A DNA stretch of 64,000 bases from NCBI GenBank assembly GCA_002928965.1, contig PERU01000002.1, positions 124,001-188,000 on the forward strand. The letters run 5' to 3'. Origin of the DNA: Methylomonas sp. Lineage in GTDB: Bacteria; Pseudomonadota; Gammaproteobacteria; Methylococcales; Methylomonadaceae. The notes beneath the pieces were generated by a model. That model ran no database searches and had not been told where the DNA came from. It saw only the letters and a list, made by a program, of their open reading frames with translations. Made by a program: the position numbers and the translations under genes. Shown one piece after another: positions 17,228-25,790 of this stretch; within the stretch, counting starts at the first letter, position 1, and the number at the start of each line of letters is the position of its first letter.

Positions 17228-18445
17228 ATGAAGATTCTGCATATTCTTGACCATTCCATTCCGCTGCATAGTGGCTACACCTTCCGGACTCTAAGTATCC
17301 TGGCAGAACAACACAAATTAAGCTGGGAGACTTTTCATGTCACGTCTGCCAAACATTTGGGTACACGAGCAGCGATTGAAACTGTTGATGAATTGACGTT
17401 TTATCGTTCGATTCCGCCGGAAGGCATATTTGCCAGTTTACCGGTTCTTAACCAGTGGGCTATCGTACAAAGCCTGGAAAGACGGCTGGATGAAATCATC
17501 CCAGAAATCAAACCGGATATTTTGCATGCTCATTCACCGGCATTAAATGGGCTGGCGGCTTTAAATGTATCCAAAAAATATAATATCCCTTTGGTTTATG
17601 AATGCAGAGCCTTTTGGGAAGACGCCGCTGTTGATCACGGTACCACCCAAGAAGGCAGTTTGCGTTATCGGCTGACTAAAATGTTGGAAACGTATATTTT
17701 CAAGAACGCGAATGCTGTCACCACGATTTGCGAGGGTTTGCGAAAAGATATTATTAGTCGTGGGGTTTCGGCTGACAAAATCACGGTTATTCCAAACGCA
17801 GTCGATATTGAAAAGTTTACCTTTGGCGAGCAACCCTCTCCAGCATTGCTGGAAAAATTGAATCTTGTAGATCAAACGGTATTGGGTTTTATCGGTTCAT
17901 TCTATGCCTACGAAGGCTTGCTTCTATTGTTGGATGCTCTCCCTGAGATTATTCAGCATAATCCAAGTGTTCGATTGCTCTTGGTTGGTGGCGGGCCACA
18001 GGATAAACAAATTAGAAGTAAAGTTGCTGCAATGGGATTACAAGATAGTGTCGTTTTGACGGGGCGTGTCCCTCATGACCAAGTCCAGCAATACTACAAT
18101 TTAGTGGATGTTTTTGTATATCCAAGACTATCCATGCGACTCACTGATCTTGTGACCCCTTTAAAACCACTGGAAGCCATGGCACAGGGTAGAGTGCTGA
18201 TTGCCTCAGATGTGGGGGGGCATCATGAGCTTATTCAGGACAAGGTTACCGGTTACTTGTTTAAAGCAGGGGATAGAACATCATTGGCGGAAACCGTGAG
18301 TTATGCCATTAATGATCGAGCTAATTGGGATAAATTGCGCTTGGCTGGTAGGCAGTATGTAGAAGGAGAGCGTAATTGGTCGGTCAGTGTGAATCTCTAT
18401 AAGGCTGTTTATGAAAAGTGCAATAACCGAACCCAGAGCAAATAA
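17228..18445 (+). CDS. Glycosyltransferase, exosortase A-associated (GT4)
   Basis: A GT-B fold, GT4-family glycosyltransferase. The N-terminus HILDHSIPLHSGYTFRT is characteristic of an XrtA-linked subfamily (TIGR04063 from memory). Donor-site features are GFIGSFYAYEGL in the second domain and TDLVTPLKPLEAMAQGRVL with the usual Glu, then VGGHHEL. It follows the nucleotidyltransferase by 38 bp and overlaps the next glycosyltransferase by 35 bp. Sugar transferred unknown. Confidence 0.9.
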   Translation: MKILHILDHSIPLHSGYTFRTLSILAEQHKLSWETFHVTSAKHLGTRAAIETVDELTFYRSIPPEGIFASLPVLNQWAIVQSLERRLDEIIPEIKPDILHAHSPALNGLAALNVSKKYNIPLVYECRAFWEDAAVDHGTTQEGSLRYRLTKMLETYIFKNANAVTTICEGLRKDIISRGVSADKITVIPNAVDIEKFTFGEQPSPALLEKLNLVDQTVLGFIGSFYAYEGLLLLLDALPEIIQHNPSVRLLLVGGGPQDKQIRSKVAAMGLQDSVVLTGRVPHDQVQQYYNLVDVFVYPRLSMRLTDLVTPLKPLEAMAQGRVLIASDVGGHHELIQDKVTGYLFKAGDRTSLAETVSYAINDRANWDKLRLAGRQYVEGERNWSVSVNLYKAVYEKCNNRTQSK

Positions 18446-19520
18446 TAGCTTGAGCATTGGCTTAGTGGGGCCTTTACCTCCACCGTTTGGTGGGATGGCT
18501 AATCAAACCAATCAATTAGCCAGTTTGCTAAAGTCAGAAGGGATTCAGGTTGTTTTGGTGCAAACCAATCCCCCTTATCCAAATCTATTGTTGTCAAAAA
18601 TCAAAGGTGTCAGAGCCTTGCTGCGCTTACCTTTGTATGTTCGTGAGCTTTGGAAGGTAACGGCACAAGTTGATTGCTTACATGTCATGGCAAATTCAGG
18701 TTGGTCATGGCAATTATTTGCAGCACCTGCAATATGGATTGGCTGGCTAAGAGGTGTACCAGTAGTGGTTAATTATCGTGGAGGAGAAGCAGCGGTCTAT
18801 CTCAAAAAATCTATAAGGTTCGTTTCGCCGACATTAAATAAATGTTCGGCTTTAATCGTGCCATCTCCTTTTTTAAAAGGAGTCTTTGAGCGATTCGGGT
18901 TTTCTGCCGAGGTAATCCCCAATGTTGTTGATTTGAATAGATTTACTTTTAATGCGCGCAGAAATGTCCATGATATTAAATCTCCCATTATTGTAATTAC
19001 ACGTAACTTAGAGGAAATTTACGGTATTGAAGTAGCCATTAATGCAATAGCTATAGTTAGAAATAAATTTCCCGGTATTAAAGTATTTATTGCCGGAAGT
19101 GGGCCTCTTGAAAAAAAGCTTATAGCTCTTGCTGAGGATAAAGGTCTGGTGTCAAATATTGTTTTTACTGGCAAGTTAACACCGGATGAGGTATCTGAGT
19201 TATATAGAAAAGCAGACATAATGTTAAATCCGACTACAGTAGATAATATGCCAAATTCTGTACTTGAGGCATTGGCCTGTGGCTTAGCTGTTGTTTCCAC
19301 TAATGTGGGTGGGATTCCATATATTGTGCAAAATGAGTACACGGCGTTATTGGTTGAAATTAATGATTTTGAAATGATGGCCGACAAGATAGAGCAATTG
19401 ATTAATGATCCAAAACTATATGAAAAATTGGTTTTCAATGGACGGAGCTATGTAGAACAATACGGTTGGAATATTGTTAAAGATCAATGGCTTGATTTAT
19501 ATAACAGGCTTATCGCATGA
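18411..19520 (+). CDS. Glycosyltransferase family 4 protein
   Basis: A GT4 glycosyltransferase of 369 residues: acceptor-side motif GPLPPPFGGMANQTNQL near residue 20, donor-site FIAGSGPLEKKL, then NMPNSVLEALACGLAVVSTN with the catalytic-region Glu and VGGIPYI. ATG 18411 lies inside the end of the previous gene with AAGG just upstream; an in-frame TTG at 18450 is a less likely start. Its end overlaps the adenylating-enzyme gene in ATGA. From about 18900 the codon use becomes more AT-rich than in the neighbouring genes. Sugar unknown. Confidence 0.88.
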   Translation: MKSAITEPRANNSLSIGLVGPLPPPFGGMANQTNQLASLLKSEGIQVVLVQTNPPYPNLLLSKIKGVRALLRLPLYVRELWKVTAQVDCLHVMANSGWSWQLFAAPAIWIGWLRGVPVVVNYRGGEAAVYLKKSIRFVSPTLNKCSALIVPSPFLKGVFERFGFSAEVIPNVVDLNRFTFNARRNVHDIKSPIIVITRNLEEIYGIEVAINAIAIVRNKFPGIKVFIAGSGPLEKKLIALAEDKGLVSNIVFTGKLTPDEVSELYRKADIMLNPTTVDNMPNSVLEALACGLAVVSTNVGGIPYIVQNEYTALLVEINDFEMMADKIEQLINDPKLYEKLVFNGRSYVEQYGWNIVKDQWLDLYNRLIA

Positions 19521-20875
19521 CATTCGGTATTTACACAGTTTTTTGCTCAAATGTGCTGTTTCCATTACACGAAGCATTAAAAAAACATAGTACGGTTCGC
19601 GTACGTCGCGAAATGGAACAGAATCAATGGCTGACTCCAGAGCAAATTAAACAGTTGCAATTAGACAAGTTGAAAACGTTCCTGGTTGATGTAAATCAGC
19701 ATGTGCCTTTTTATCAGCAACTATTTGCCAATATTGATTTTGATCCCAACAAATTGCAGGATTTAGCTGAATTAGCCCGATTACCTTTATTGGATAAGGC
19801 TACCATCAGAGCCAATACTGAGGCGTTCAAAGCCCATGATGCTCAGGGCTTGGCTCGGTTCAATACGGGAGGCTCCAGTGGGGAACCGTTAATTTTTTAT
19901 ATTGGCCGAAAGCGTGTCAGTCATGATGTGGCGGCCAAGTGGCGGGCCACCCGCTGGTGGAATGTTGATATTGGTGATCCTGAAGCTGTCATTTGGGGAT
20001 CGCCGATTGAACTGGGTTCTCAAGATAAAATTCGTTTGTTACGCGACAAGTTTTTAAGAACGCATCTGATACCCGCTTTCGAAATGTCGTCTGAAAAGCT
20101 TGATGGTTTTATTCAGCAGATTCAGCGTATCAAACCAAAGATGCTGTTTGGCTATCCTTCTGCGTTAGCGCATATAGCTGCACACGCTGAGAAAAACAAT
20201 ATTGTTTTGAATAATTTGGGTATCAAAGTCGCTTTTGTTACCTCCGAGCGACTTTACGATCACCAGCGCGAAAAAATCCAAAGCATTTTTGGGTGTCCTG
20301 TTGCCAATGGTTATGGCGGTCGAGATGCGGGCTTTATTGCTCATCAATGTCCTCAAGGTGGTATGCACATTACCGCTGACGATATTATCGTGGAAATTGT
20401 TGACTCAAATGGGCAAGCTTTGCCGGTTGGAGAGCTAGGTGAAATTGTCGTTACTCATTTGGCTACCCGGGATTTCCCCTTCATTCGTTATCGTACCGGT
20501 GATATGGGTGTATTGTCCGCTAAGGTTTGTGGCTGTGGCCGGGGGCTGCCGCTTTTGGCAGAAGTCCAGGGACGCACAACCGACTTTGTGGTGGCTCAGG
20601 ATGGCACAGTTTTGCATGGTTTATCCCTTATCTACGTATTGCGTGATTTGGAAGGGGTGGATGCATTCAAGATTACCCAGGAAAGTTTGGAATTGACCAA
20701 AGTGCAAATCGTTAAAGCAATGGGTTACCAGCAAGAGCTTGCAGAAGCCAGAATTACTAACGAGTTTAAAAAACGCTTGGGATCAACCGTTAACATTGTG
20801 ATCGAATACCCTGATCAGATTAGTAAAGAGAAATCAGGAAAATTCAGATACGTTATCAGTCACGTCAAACCCTAA
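19517..20875 (+). CDS. PaaK/CapK-like adenylate-forming enzyme
   Basis: A member of the phenylacetate-CoA ligase / CapK branch of adenylate-forming enzymes, which activate a carboxylic acid as acyl-AMP. Seen are the phosphate-binding loop FNTGGSSGEPLIFYIG (about residue 115), NGYGGRDAGFIAHQCPQGG (adenine/acyl region), IRYRTGDMG (ribose-binding Asp) and a C-terminal Lys-containing segment KEKSGKFRYVI. At 452 residues it is a complete single-domain enzyme. No carrier protein is adjacent. It is ATGA-coupled to the glycosyltransferase and 8 bp from the Cys-less asparagine-synthetase-like gene, suggesting that acyl activation and amide formation are linked steps. The acid is unknown. Confidence 0.85.
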   Translation: MTFGIYTVFCSNVLFPLHEALKKHSTVRVRREMEQNQWLTPEQIKQLQLDKLKTFLVDVNQHVPFYQQLFANIDFDPNKLQDLAELARLPLLDKATIRANTEAFKAHDAQGLARFNTGGSSGEPLIFYIGRKRVSHDVAAKWRATRWWNVDIGDPEAVIWGSPIELGSQDKIRLLRDKFLRTHLIPAFEMSSEKLDGFIQQIQRIKPKMLFGYPSALAHIAAHAEKNNIVLNNLGIKVAFVTSERLYDHQREKIQSIFGCPVANGYGGRDAGFIAHQCPQGGMHITADDIIVEIVDSNGQALPVGELGEIVVTHLATRDFPFIRYRTGDMGVLSAKVCGCGRGLPLLAEVQGRTTDFVVAQDGTVLHGLSLIYVLRDLEGVDAFKITQESLELTKVQIVKAMGYQQELAEARITNEFKKRLGSTVNIVIEYPDQISKEKSGKFRYVISHVKP

Positions 20876-20883
20876 ACAAAACC

Positions 20884-22665
20884 ATGACTCTATTTGCCGG
20901 CTGGATGAGTGGCGACACGCGCCATGACAATCAAAATGTATTAAATAAAATGAATTCAGCAGCTGGACTAGCTGTGTTTAAAGGCTCTGGATACGCATTG
21001 AATGTGTCAGAAAGCCTCACTCAGCAAGCGGGCGAGTGCGTTTTAACGGCTTTAAATACCACGGTTAAAACAGCACAGATTTTGGCTGGTTTGAATACTT
21101 ATCAGCAGCGAGGCATTGAGTTTCTGGCGTTGCCAGACTCAATGTTTGGCTTGGTCTTGATTGATCCTCAGCGAAAATCAACAGTTTTGGCTACTGATCC
21201 GCTGGGGGTATGCCATATCTACTATGCGCAGACCAATAATGGAATTGTATTCGGCTCCAGTGCCGATTTTGTAATTCGCCATCCCGATGTCAGTGACGAA
21301 ATATCCGCACAATCGGTTTATGATTACTTTTACTTCCACCATTGTCCCAGCCCCAATACCATCTATCAGCAGGTCAAAAAACTGGAGGGTGGGCAATATC
21401 TGCTCTATCAAAATGGCCAGATAACCTTGAAGCGTTATTGGCAACCGCGTTTTCAGGAGCAAATGTCGGGCAATCTTCAGCAGGCAGGCCAGGAATTACA
21501 GCAATTGTTGGTTGATGCCGTCAAAGGTATGGTTGACACTGAGGATAATACCGGCGCATTTTTAAGTGGTGGTTTGGATAGTTCGAGCGTGGCTGGGGCA
21601 TTGTCTAAAGTTTTTCCGGGCAAAGCCAAAACCTTTTCGATGGGCTTTCCGGTAGAAGGCTATAACGAAATCGAATACGCCAACATTGCCGTCAAACATT
21701 TCAATACTCGGCAACATGAATATTACGTGACGCCGGAAGATACGGTTAGCGCGGTGCCGTTAATAGCTAACTATTATGATGAGCCTTTTGGCAATTCGTC
21801 TGCGTTGGCCGCCTATTACTGCGCTAAATTGGCCAAAGAAAATGGCGTGAGTCGTTTAATGGCGGGTGATGGTGGCGATGAGATTTTTGCGGGTAACGAG
21901 CGTTACGCCAAGCAAATGTTGTTTGAACATTACCATCGCTTGCCAGGATTTGCGAAATCCGCTCTGGAAGCAGGTTTAAATTACTTACCAGACTCACTAA
22001 CCAAAACCAAATTGCCCTTTAAAGCCAAGCGCTATATCGATCAAGCCAATGCAGCCATGCCTGATCGTTTGCAGGACTATAATTTTCTGCATCGGCATGA
22101 TGTTAAGGATATTTTTTTGGCCGATTTTCTGGGAAAAATTGATACGGGCGAACCTTTGAAACTGTTACGAGAGTGTTATCAAAGACCGGAACACGCCAGC
22201 ACCTTAAATCGCATGCTCTACATGGACTGGAAAACCACTTTGCATGACAATGATCTGGTCAAGGTCAATCGTATGTGCGAACTGGCTGGGGTCGAAGTTT
22301 GTTATCCCTTGCTCGACCAGCGGATTGTGGATTTATCTTGCCGGATTCCTTCCAGCAGCAAACTGAATGGTCAAAAATTACGTTGGTTTTATAAACAGGC
22401 AATGGCTGATTACCTGCCGGAGCAAATTATCAATAAATCCAAACATGGCTTCGGTTTGCCGTTCGGAATCTGGCTGAAGGATCACCAGCCTTTAAAAGAG
22501 TTGGCTTATGATGCCATCCATAACTTAAAAAAACGCGACTTCTTCCAGCCCAAATTTCTCGATCATGCGATTGAGATGCATCAAAGCATCCATGCAGCCT
22601 ATTACGGTGAATTGATCTGGGTTCTGATGATGCTGGAATTATGGTTTGCCGGTAAAGGCCGTTGA
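20884..22665 (+). CDS. Asparagine-synthetase-like protein lacking the glutaminase Cys
   Basis: An AsnB-family protein of 593 residues with both domains, but it begins MTLFAGWMSGD: the catalytic Cys2 of the glutaminase is absent, and the N-terminal half is divergent though still AsnB-like (DPLGVCHIYYAQ, FGSSADFVIRHPD). The synthetase half is intact: SGGLDSS (228-234), GDGGDEIFAGNERYAK, and KVNRMCELAGVEVCYPLLDQ. Relatives without the Cys (beta-lactam synthetase, lasso-peptide cyclase) adenylate a carboxylate and form an amide with an amine other than ammonia from glutamine. I infer a similar job here. Its stop abuts hemJ on the other strand with no spacer. Confidence 0.88.
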   Translation: MTLFAGWMSGDTRHDNQNVLNKMNSAAGLAVFKGSGYALNVSESLTQQAGECVLTALNTTVKTAQILAGLNTYQQRGIEFLALPDSMFGLVLIDPQRKSTVLATDPLGVCHIYYAQTNNGIVFGSSADFVIRHPDVSDEISAQSVYDYFYFHHCPSPNTIYQQVKKLEGGQYLLYQNGQITLKRYWQPRFQEQMSGNLQQAGQELQQLLVDAVKGMVDTEDNTGAFLSGGLDSSSVAGALSKVFPGKAKTFSMGFPVEGYNEIEYANIAVKHFNTRQHEYYVTPEDTVSAVPLIANYYDEPFGNSSALAAYYCAKLAKENGVSRLMAGDGGDEIFAGNERYAKQMLFEHYHRLPGFAKSALEAGLNYLPDSLTKTKLPFKAKRYIDQANAAMPDRLQDYNFLHRHDVKDIFLADFLGKIDTGEPLKLLRECYQRPEHASTLNRMLYMDWKTTLHDNDLVKVNRMCELAGVEVCYPLLDQRIVDLSCRIPSSSKLNGQKLRWFYKQAMADYLPEQIINKSKHGFGLPFGIWLKDHQPLKELAYDAIHNLKKRDFFQPKFLDHAIEMHQSIHAAYYGELIWVLMMLELWFAGKGR

Positions 22666-23091
22666 TTAAAACGGTTTCATGACTGCCAGCCAGATGATGG
22701 CAATCAGAAAGATCACCGGCACCTCATTCATCCATCGATAGTAAACATGACTGCGTTGATTGCGGTCATGTTTAAAATCCAGCAGCCATTTGCCACACCA
22801 GATGTGGTAAATCACCATCACAACCAATAACGAAAGTTTTACATGCAACCAGCCTGCGGTTGAATACATGGCCCAGGCGTAATCGGCCAGCATCCAGATG
22901 CCAAATGCCAACGTACAAATCATCCCAGGGGTCATAATCCCGTAATACAGCTTGCGTTCCATGACTTTAAAACGTTCGTTGCTAATATCATCGTCGCTCA
23001 TGGCATGGTAAACATACAGCCTTGGCAGATAAAACAAGCCTGCAAACCAGGTCACCATAAATATCAAATGTATTGCTTTCAGCCACAGCAC
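22666..23091 (-). CDS. hemJ: HemJ protoporphyrinogen IX oxidase (CopD-like membrane protein)
   Basis: A 141-residue inner-membrane protein of the HemJ/UPF0093 family, which oxidises protoporphyrinogen IX to protoporphyrin IX in haem synthesis. It has four or five hydrophobic helices, the N-terminal MLWLKAIHLIFMVTWFAGLF with the conserved His8, FYLPRLYVYHA, and a C-terminal RWMNEVPVIFLI segment, all family hallmarks. Full length. It is a housekeeping gene convergent with the EPS genes: its stop codon and that of the upstream gene are directly adjacent. Confidence 0.92.
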   Translation of the reverse strand: MLWLKAIHLIFMVTWFAGLFYLPRLYVYHAMSDDDISNERFKVMERKLYYGIMTPGMICTLAFGIWMLADYAWAMYSTAGWLHVKLSLLVVMVIYHIWCGKWLLDFKHDRNQRSHVYYRWMNEVPVIFLIAIIWLAVMKPF

Positions 23092-23382
23092 GGATGATCT
23101 CCTTAGATTATTGATTAGTTCTTTGTCAGCTTCGATAAGCTACCCGTCATTCCGGCAGACCTTTGTGGTCACAAGGGAATTGCCGGAATCCAGGTCTCAG
23201 GTATACCCACTTCCCGGCGGGCATCACGGCCGTGTCAATAGGACAAAGTAGATTTAGGTCATTTGTTTTTAAAGCGTTAGCTTTGCACAAAGCCAACCTG
23301 CCATTAAGCAGCCTGCATCCTGTCTAACGCTTTTTAAAGTAGCTGCTATTCTTGCATAAATAGTTTGATGATGGAGATCTTG
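23092..23382. repeat. Intergenic region with hairpin-forming repeat elements
   Basis: This 291-bp divergent gap holds no gene. TTAGTTCTTTGTCA (23115-23128) also occurs at 31550-31563. ATTCCGGCA (23149-23157) and TGCCGGAAT (23181-23189) form a perfect 9-bp inverted repeat with further internal pairing around CCTTTGTG/CACAAGGG. CACGGCCGTG (23225-23234) is a 10-bp palindrome. AAAGCGTTAG (23271-23280) pairs with its complement at 23324-23333. The first part looks like a dispersed REP-type element of the kind beginning CGTCATTCCGG; the last inverted repeat could lie in the leader of the following operon. No clear -35/-10 pair stands out. Confidence 0.5.
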
Positions 23383-24066
23383 ATGCGTCGATGTTCTACA
23401 AATCTGTTCGTGATGACTGCTGCGGAATCAGAGGCTTCCGGGCCTTTTATGGATCATGAAGCAATTTTTTTCGAATCTTCAAACCTCAGCACCCTGGTTT
23501 TGAAAGTGCGCAGAAAGCCCGATGATTTAATGGCGCATGTGCGTCGCATTTATTTTTGTTATCTACATGCCTTATCCGATCCACTCTATGCGGCTTTATT
23601 GGACTTGTTGATCGTATTGGATGACAAAGGTCACGATCTGAGCCGGCGATTGATAACCGGATGTCGTTCACAGCTGGGTTCTGAGCAGTTACTGGCCCTC
23701 AATACCACAAGCCATGACGTGCAACAGGTGCAGGGGAACAAATATTCTTTATTTACCAAGGGACTGATCGGCACATTGCACTTACTACAATCCAGGGATC
23801 AACAGCAAATTCATCATGATGCCTTGGCTTTGGCGCAAGACTTTATTGAGTACAGCCAACTTGAAGAGGCTATGCTCACGCTTGAGCAAGCGCTGATGCG
23901 TGAATCGGCCAGACCGGACATTCAGATGTTGCTATTAGAGCTTTATCAATCCACTTCAAGCAGTGAACGGTTTCGGCAGCAATATGGCAGCATGACTGAA
24001 AAGGGTGTGCCTTTAATCGATGCCTGGGGTGCGCTCGCAGAGGTTTTTGCAGGCAAAACCCTATGA
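23383..24066 (+). CDS. Hypothetical protein, first gene of the GTPase-roadblock operon
   Basis: I do not recognise this family. The 227-residue protein starts at ATG 23383, which has GGAG 8 bp upstream; the frame is also open to TTG 23365. It has no signal peptide. The middle (MAHVRRIYFCYLHALSDPL) is helical with many Arg and aromatic residues, and the C-terminal third (FIEYSQLEEAMLTLEQALM, then LLLELYQ) looks like two or three TPR-type helices, somewhat like the FimV C-terminal domain. It overlaps the next gene by 4 bp and heads an operon of signalling proteins, so an adaptor role is plausible. Confidence 0.7.
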   Translation: MRRCSTNLFVMTAAESEASGPFMDHEAIFFESSNLSTLVLKVRRKPDDLMAHVRRIYFCYLHALSDPLYAALLDLLIVLDDKGHDLSRRLITGCRSQLGSEQLLALNTTSHDVQQVQGNKYSLFTKGLIGTLHLLQSRDQQQIHHDALALAQDFIEYSQLEEAMLTLEQALMRESARPDIQMLLLELYQSTSSSERFRQQYGSMTEKGVPLIDAWGALAEVFAGKTL

Positions 24067-25235
24067 AAAAATCCGGGCCGGTTGCCATCAAAGTGGCACT
24101 CTACGGTATGGATACGCGCAGCTATAAAACCTTGGAATTATTCCTGAAAGGACCCTGTCGCGCTATTGCCGAGGTGGTGTCAGATACCGACGCTGAAATT
24201 GATATTATCGATGCGGATTTTGCAACGGCTGGCGATATTCTTGAAAATTGCCGGCAGCAACATCCCGAGCGACCAATTGTGTTGCTGTCTTTACAGACTT
24301 TGAGAATAGCCAATACTCACTTTGTCCAAAAACCGGTTACGGTTGAACAGCTGACGGCTGTTTTAACCCAGACGGGCACTAAAAAGCAGTTGCCTGAAGC
24401 AAGGGCTGAGGTTATCGATAAACCGCTTACCGAACCCAATCAATCTGCTCAGCCAAGCGTTCAGTCCGTAAACACAGCGCCACTGCCAAAACCAGTCGAC
24501 AAAAAACGCAGTGCATTCGAAGCGAATGAAGGTGGTTACACCACGTTTCTAGGTCATTTATCGGATATTGACTTTTCCGATCCCAGCCAACTGCTAAACG
24601 CCAGCTTCGAGCCCAAAAATTATTTACTCAGTTACGTGTTGTCCGCTTACAAAGTGGCTGGACATCAAGGTACTGCCCAACAACTCAATTCCATGTGGAA
24701 ACCGTTACTGATATTTCCCCAAATACGGAAAATCTGGCTGGATGCCGACGATAAGCAACTCAGAGTATTTGCCGGTATGGAGCAGAACAAACTGTTTGCC
24801 GGAAATATCAGTTTGTCACCTGTCAGCACTGACATGAGCCAACTTGAGCGAGCTGCAGATAAATTTCAGGAGATGGAGGCATTCATCTGGAAATTAAGCA
24901 TTTGGACGTCTAAAGGCCGATTTCCTGTACATATTGATCCCAATGCCCCGGTTTTTTTAAAGCATTGGCCAAACTTCACCCGTCTGATGCTGATTCCTGA
25001 TGCCCTGCGCATGGCGGCATTGCTAGCCAATGGTCCCAGGACACCTTTGGACATGGTTAAGCTTTTACACATCCGGCCTCAGTATGTGTTCGCCTTTGTT
25101 TCAGCCTGCCATAGTCTGGGGCTTTTGGGGCAATGTCAGCGTCAAGCGGACATTATTGTGCAGCCTGAACCGCCCAAGCCCAATAAAAAGCAGAATCTGT
25201 TCAGTAAGATTTTGCATAAATTACGCGGCGATTAA
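24063..25235 (+). CDS. Hypothetical receiver-like signalling protein
   Basis: No family recognised with certainty. Residues 1-115 read like a degenerate response-receiver fold: an early VALYGMDTRSYKTLELFL, the acidic DIIDADFA, a strand RPIVLLSL, and FVQKPVTVEQL, where a Lys-Pro pair sits as in CheY-like domains. A variable Pro/Gln linker follows (about 120-155). The C-terminal part (about 160-390) ends in a helical segment, ALLANGPRTPLDMVKLLHI, that resembles a winged helix, as in PatA-like regulators. No transmembrane segments. ATGA overlap with the preceding gene; the GTPase starts 15 bp later. Confidence 0.68.
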   Translation: MKKSGPVAIKVALYGMDTRSYKTLELFLKGPCRAIAEVVSDTDAEIDIIDADFATAGDILENCRQQHPERPIVLLSLQTLRIANTHFVQKPVTVEQLTAVLTQTGTKKQLPEARAEVIDKPLTEPNQSAQPSVQSVNTAPLPKPVDKKRSAFEANEGGYTTFLGHLSDIDFSDPSQLLNASFEPKNYLLSYVLSAYKVAGHQGTAQQLNSMWKPLLIFPQIRKIWLDADDKQLRVFAGMEQNKLFAGNISLSPVSTDMSQLERAADKFQEMEAFIWKLSIWTSKGRFPVHIDPNAPVFLKHWPNFTRLMLIPDALRMAALLANGPRTPLDMVKLLHIRPQYVFAFVSACHSLGLLGQCQRQADIIVQPEPPKPNKKQNLFSKILHKLRGD

Positions 25236-25250
25236 TCGTTAAGGAGTGAC

Positions 25251-25790
25251 ATGAGTCAATACAAGATTATTTTTACCGGCCCGGTAGGTGCCGGTAAAAC
25301 CACCGCCATCAGCAGTATCAGCGATACGCCGCCGGTGAAAACGGATGCAACAGCCAGTGACATGACCAAGAGTCGCAAAGCGTCCACGACTGTGGCGATG
25401 GACTACGGCGTGATGAATTTACCGGGCGGTGAAAAAGTACATTTGTACGGAACGCCTGGACAGGAACGCTTTGATTTTATGTGGGACATTTTAACCGCCG
25501 GCGGGATCGGCTTGATCTTGCTGCTGGATAACAGTCGAGCAGATCCTTTTCAAGACATGCGTTTTTTTCTGGAAGCCTTCGGCAGGTTTATTAAAGATAC
25601 GGCGGTCGCGATTGGTGTCACACAGATGGATGTTAGTCATCAGCCCACCATTAATGACTATCATAAACAATTACAGGCTTTGGGCTTGAAACCGCCGGTA
25701 TTTGCAGTGGATGCGCGTGAGCATAACGATGTGTCATTACTGGTGCAGGCTTTGTTGTACTCTCTGGACCCCGGTTTGGTAGGTGAATGA
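25251..25790 (+). CDS. Small Ras-like GTPase (MglA/COG2229-like)
   Basis: A stand-alone bacterial Ras-superfamily GTPase of 179 residues. G1 is GPVGAGKTT (10-18), switch I lies around STTVAMDYG (45-53), G3 is GTPGQERF (67-74) and G4 is TQMD (124-127), an unusual version of NKxD. The TPGQERF form places it with the MglA/Rag-like small GTPases that work with roadblock/LC7 proteins. Two roadblock-like genes follow directly, which supports a GTPase plus activator or scaffold module. AAGGAGTG sits well before ATG 25251. It overlaps the next gene by 4 bp. Likely role: cytoplasmic switch controlling surface behaviour or EPS output (inference). Confidence 0.9.
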   Translation: MSQYKIIFTGPVGAGKTTAISSISDTPPVKTDATASDMTKSRKASTTVAMDYGVMNLPGGEKVHLYGTPGQERFDFMWDILTAGGIGLILLLDNSRADPFQDMRFFLEAFGRFIKDTAVAIGVTQMDVSHQPTINDYHKQLQALGLKPPVFAVDAREHNDVSLLVQALLYSLDPGLVGE

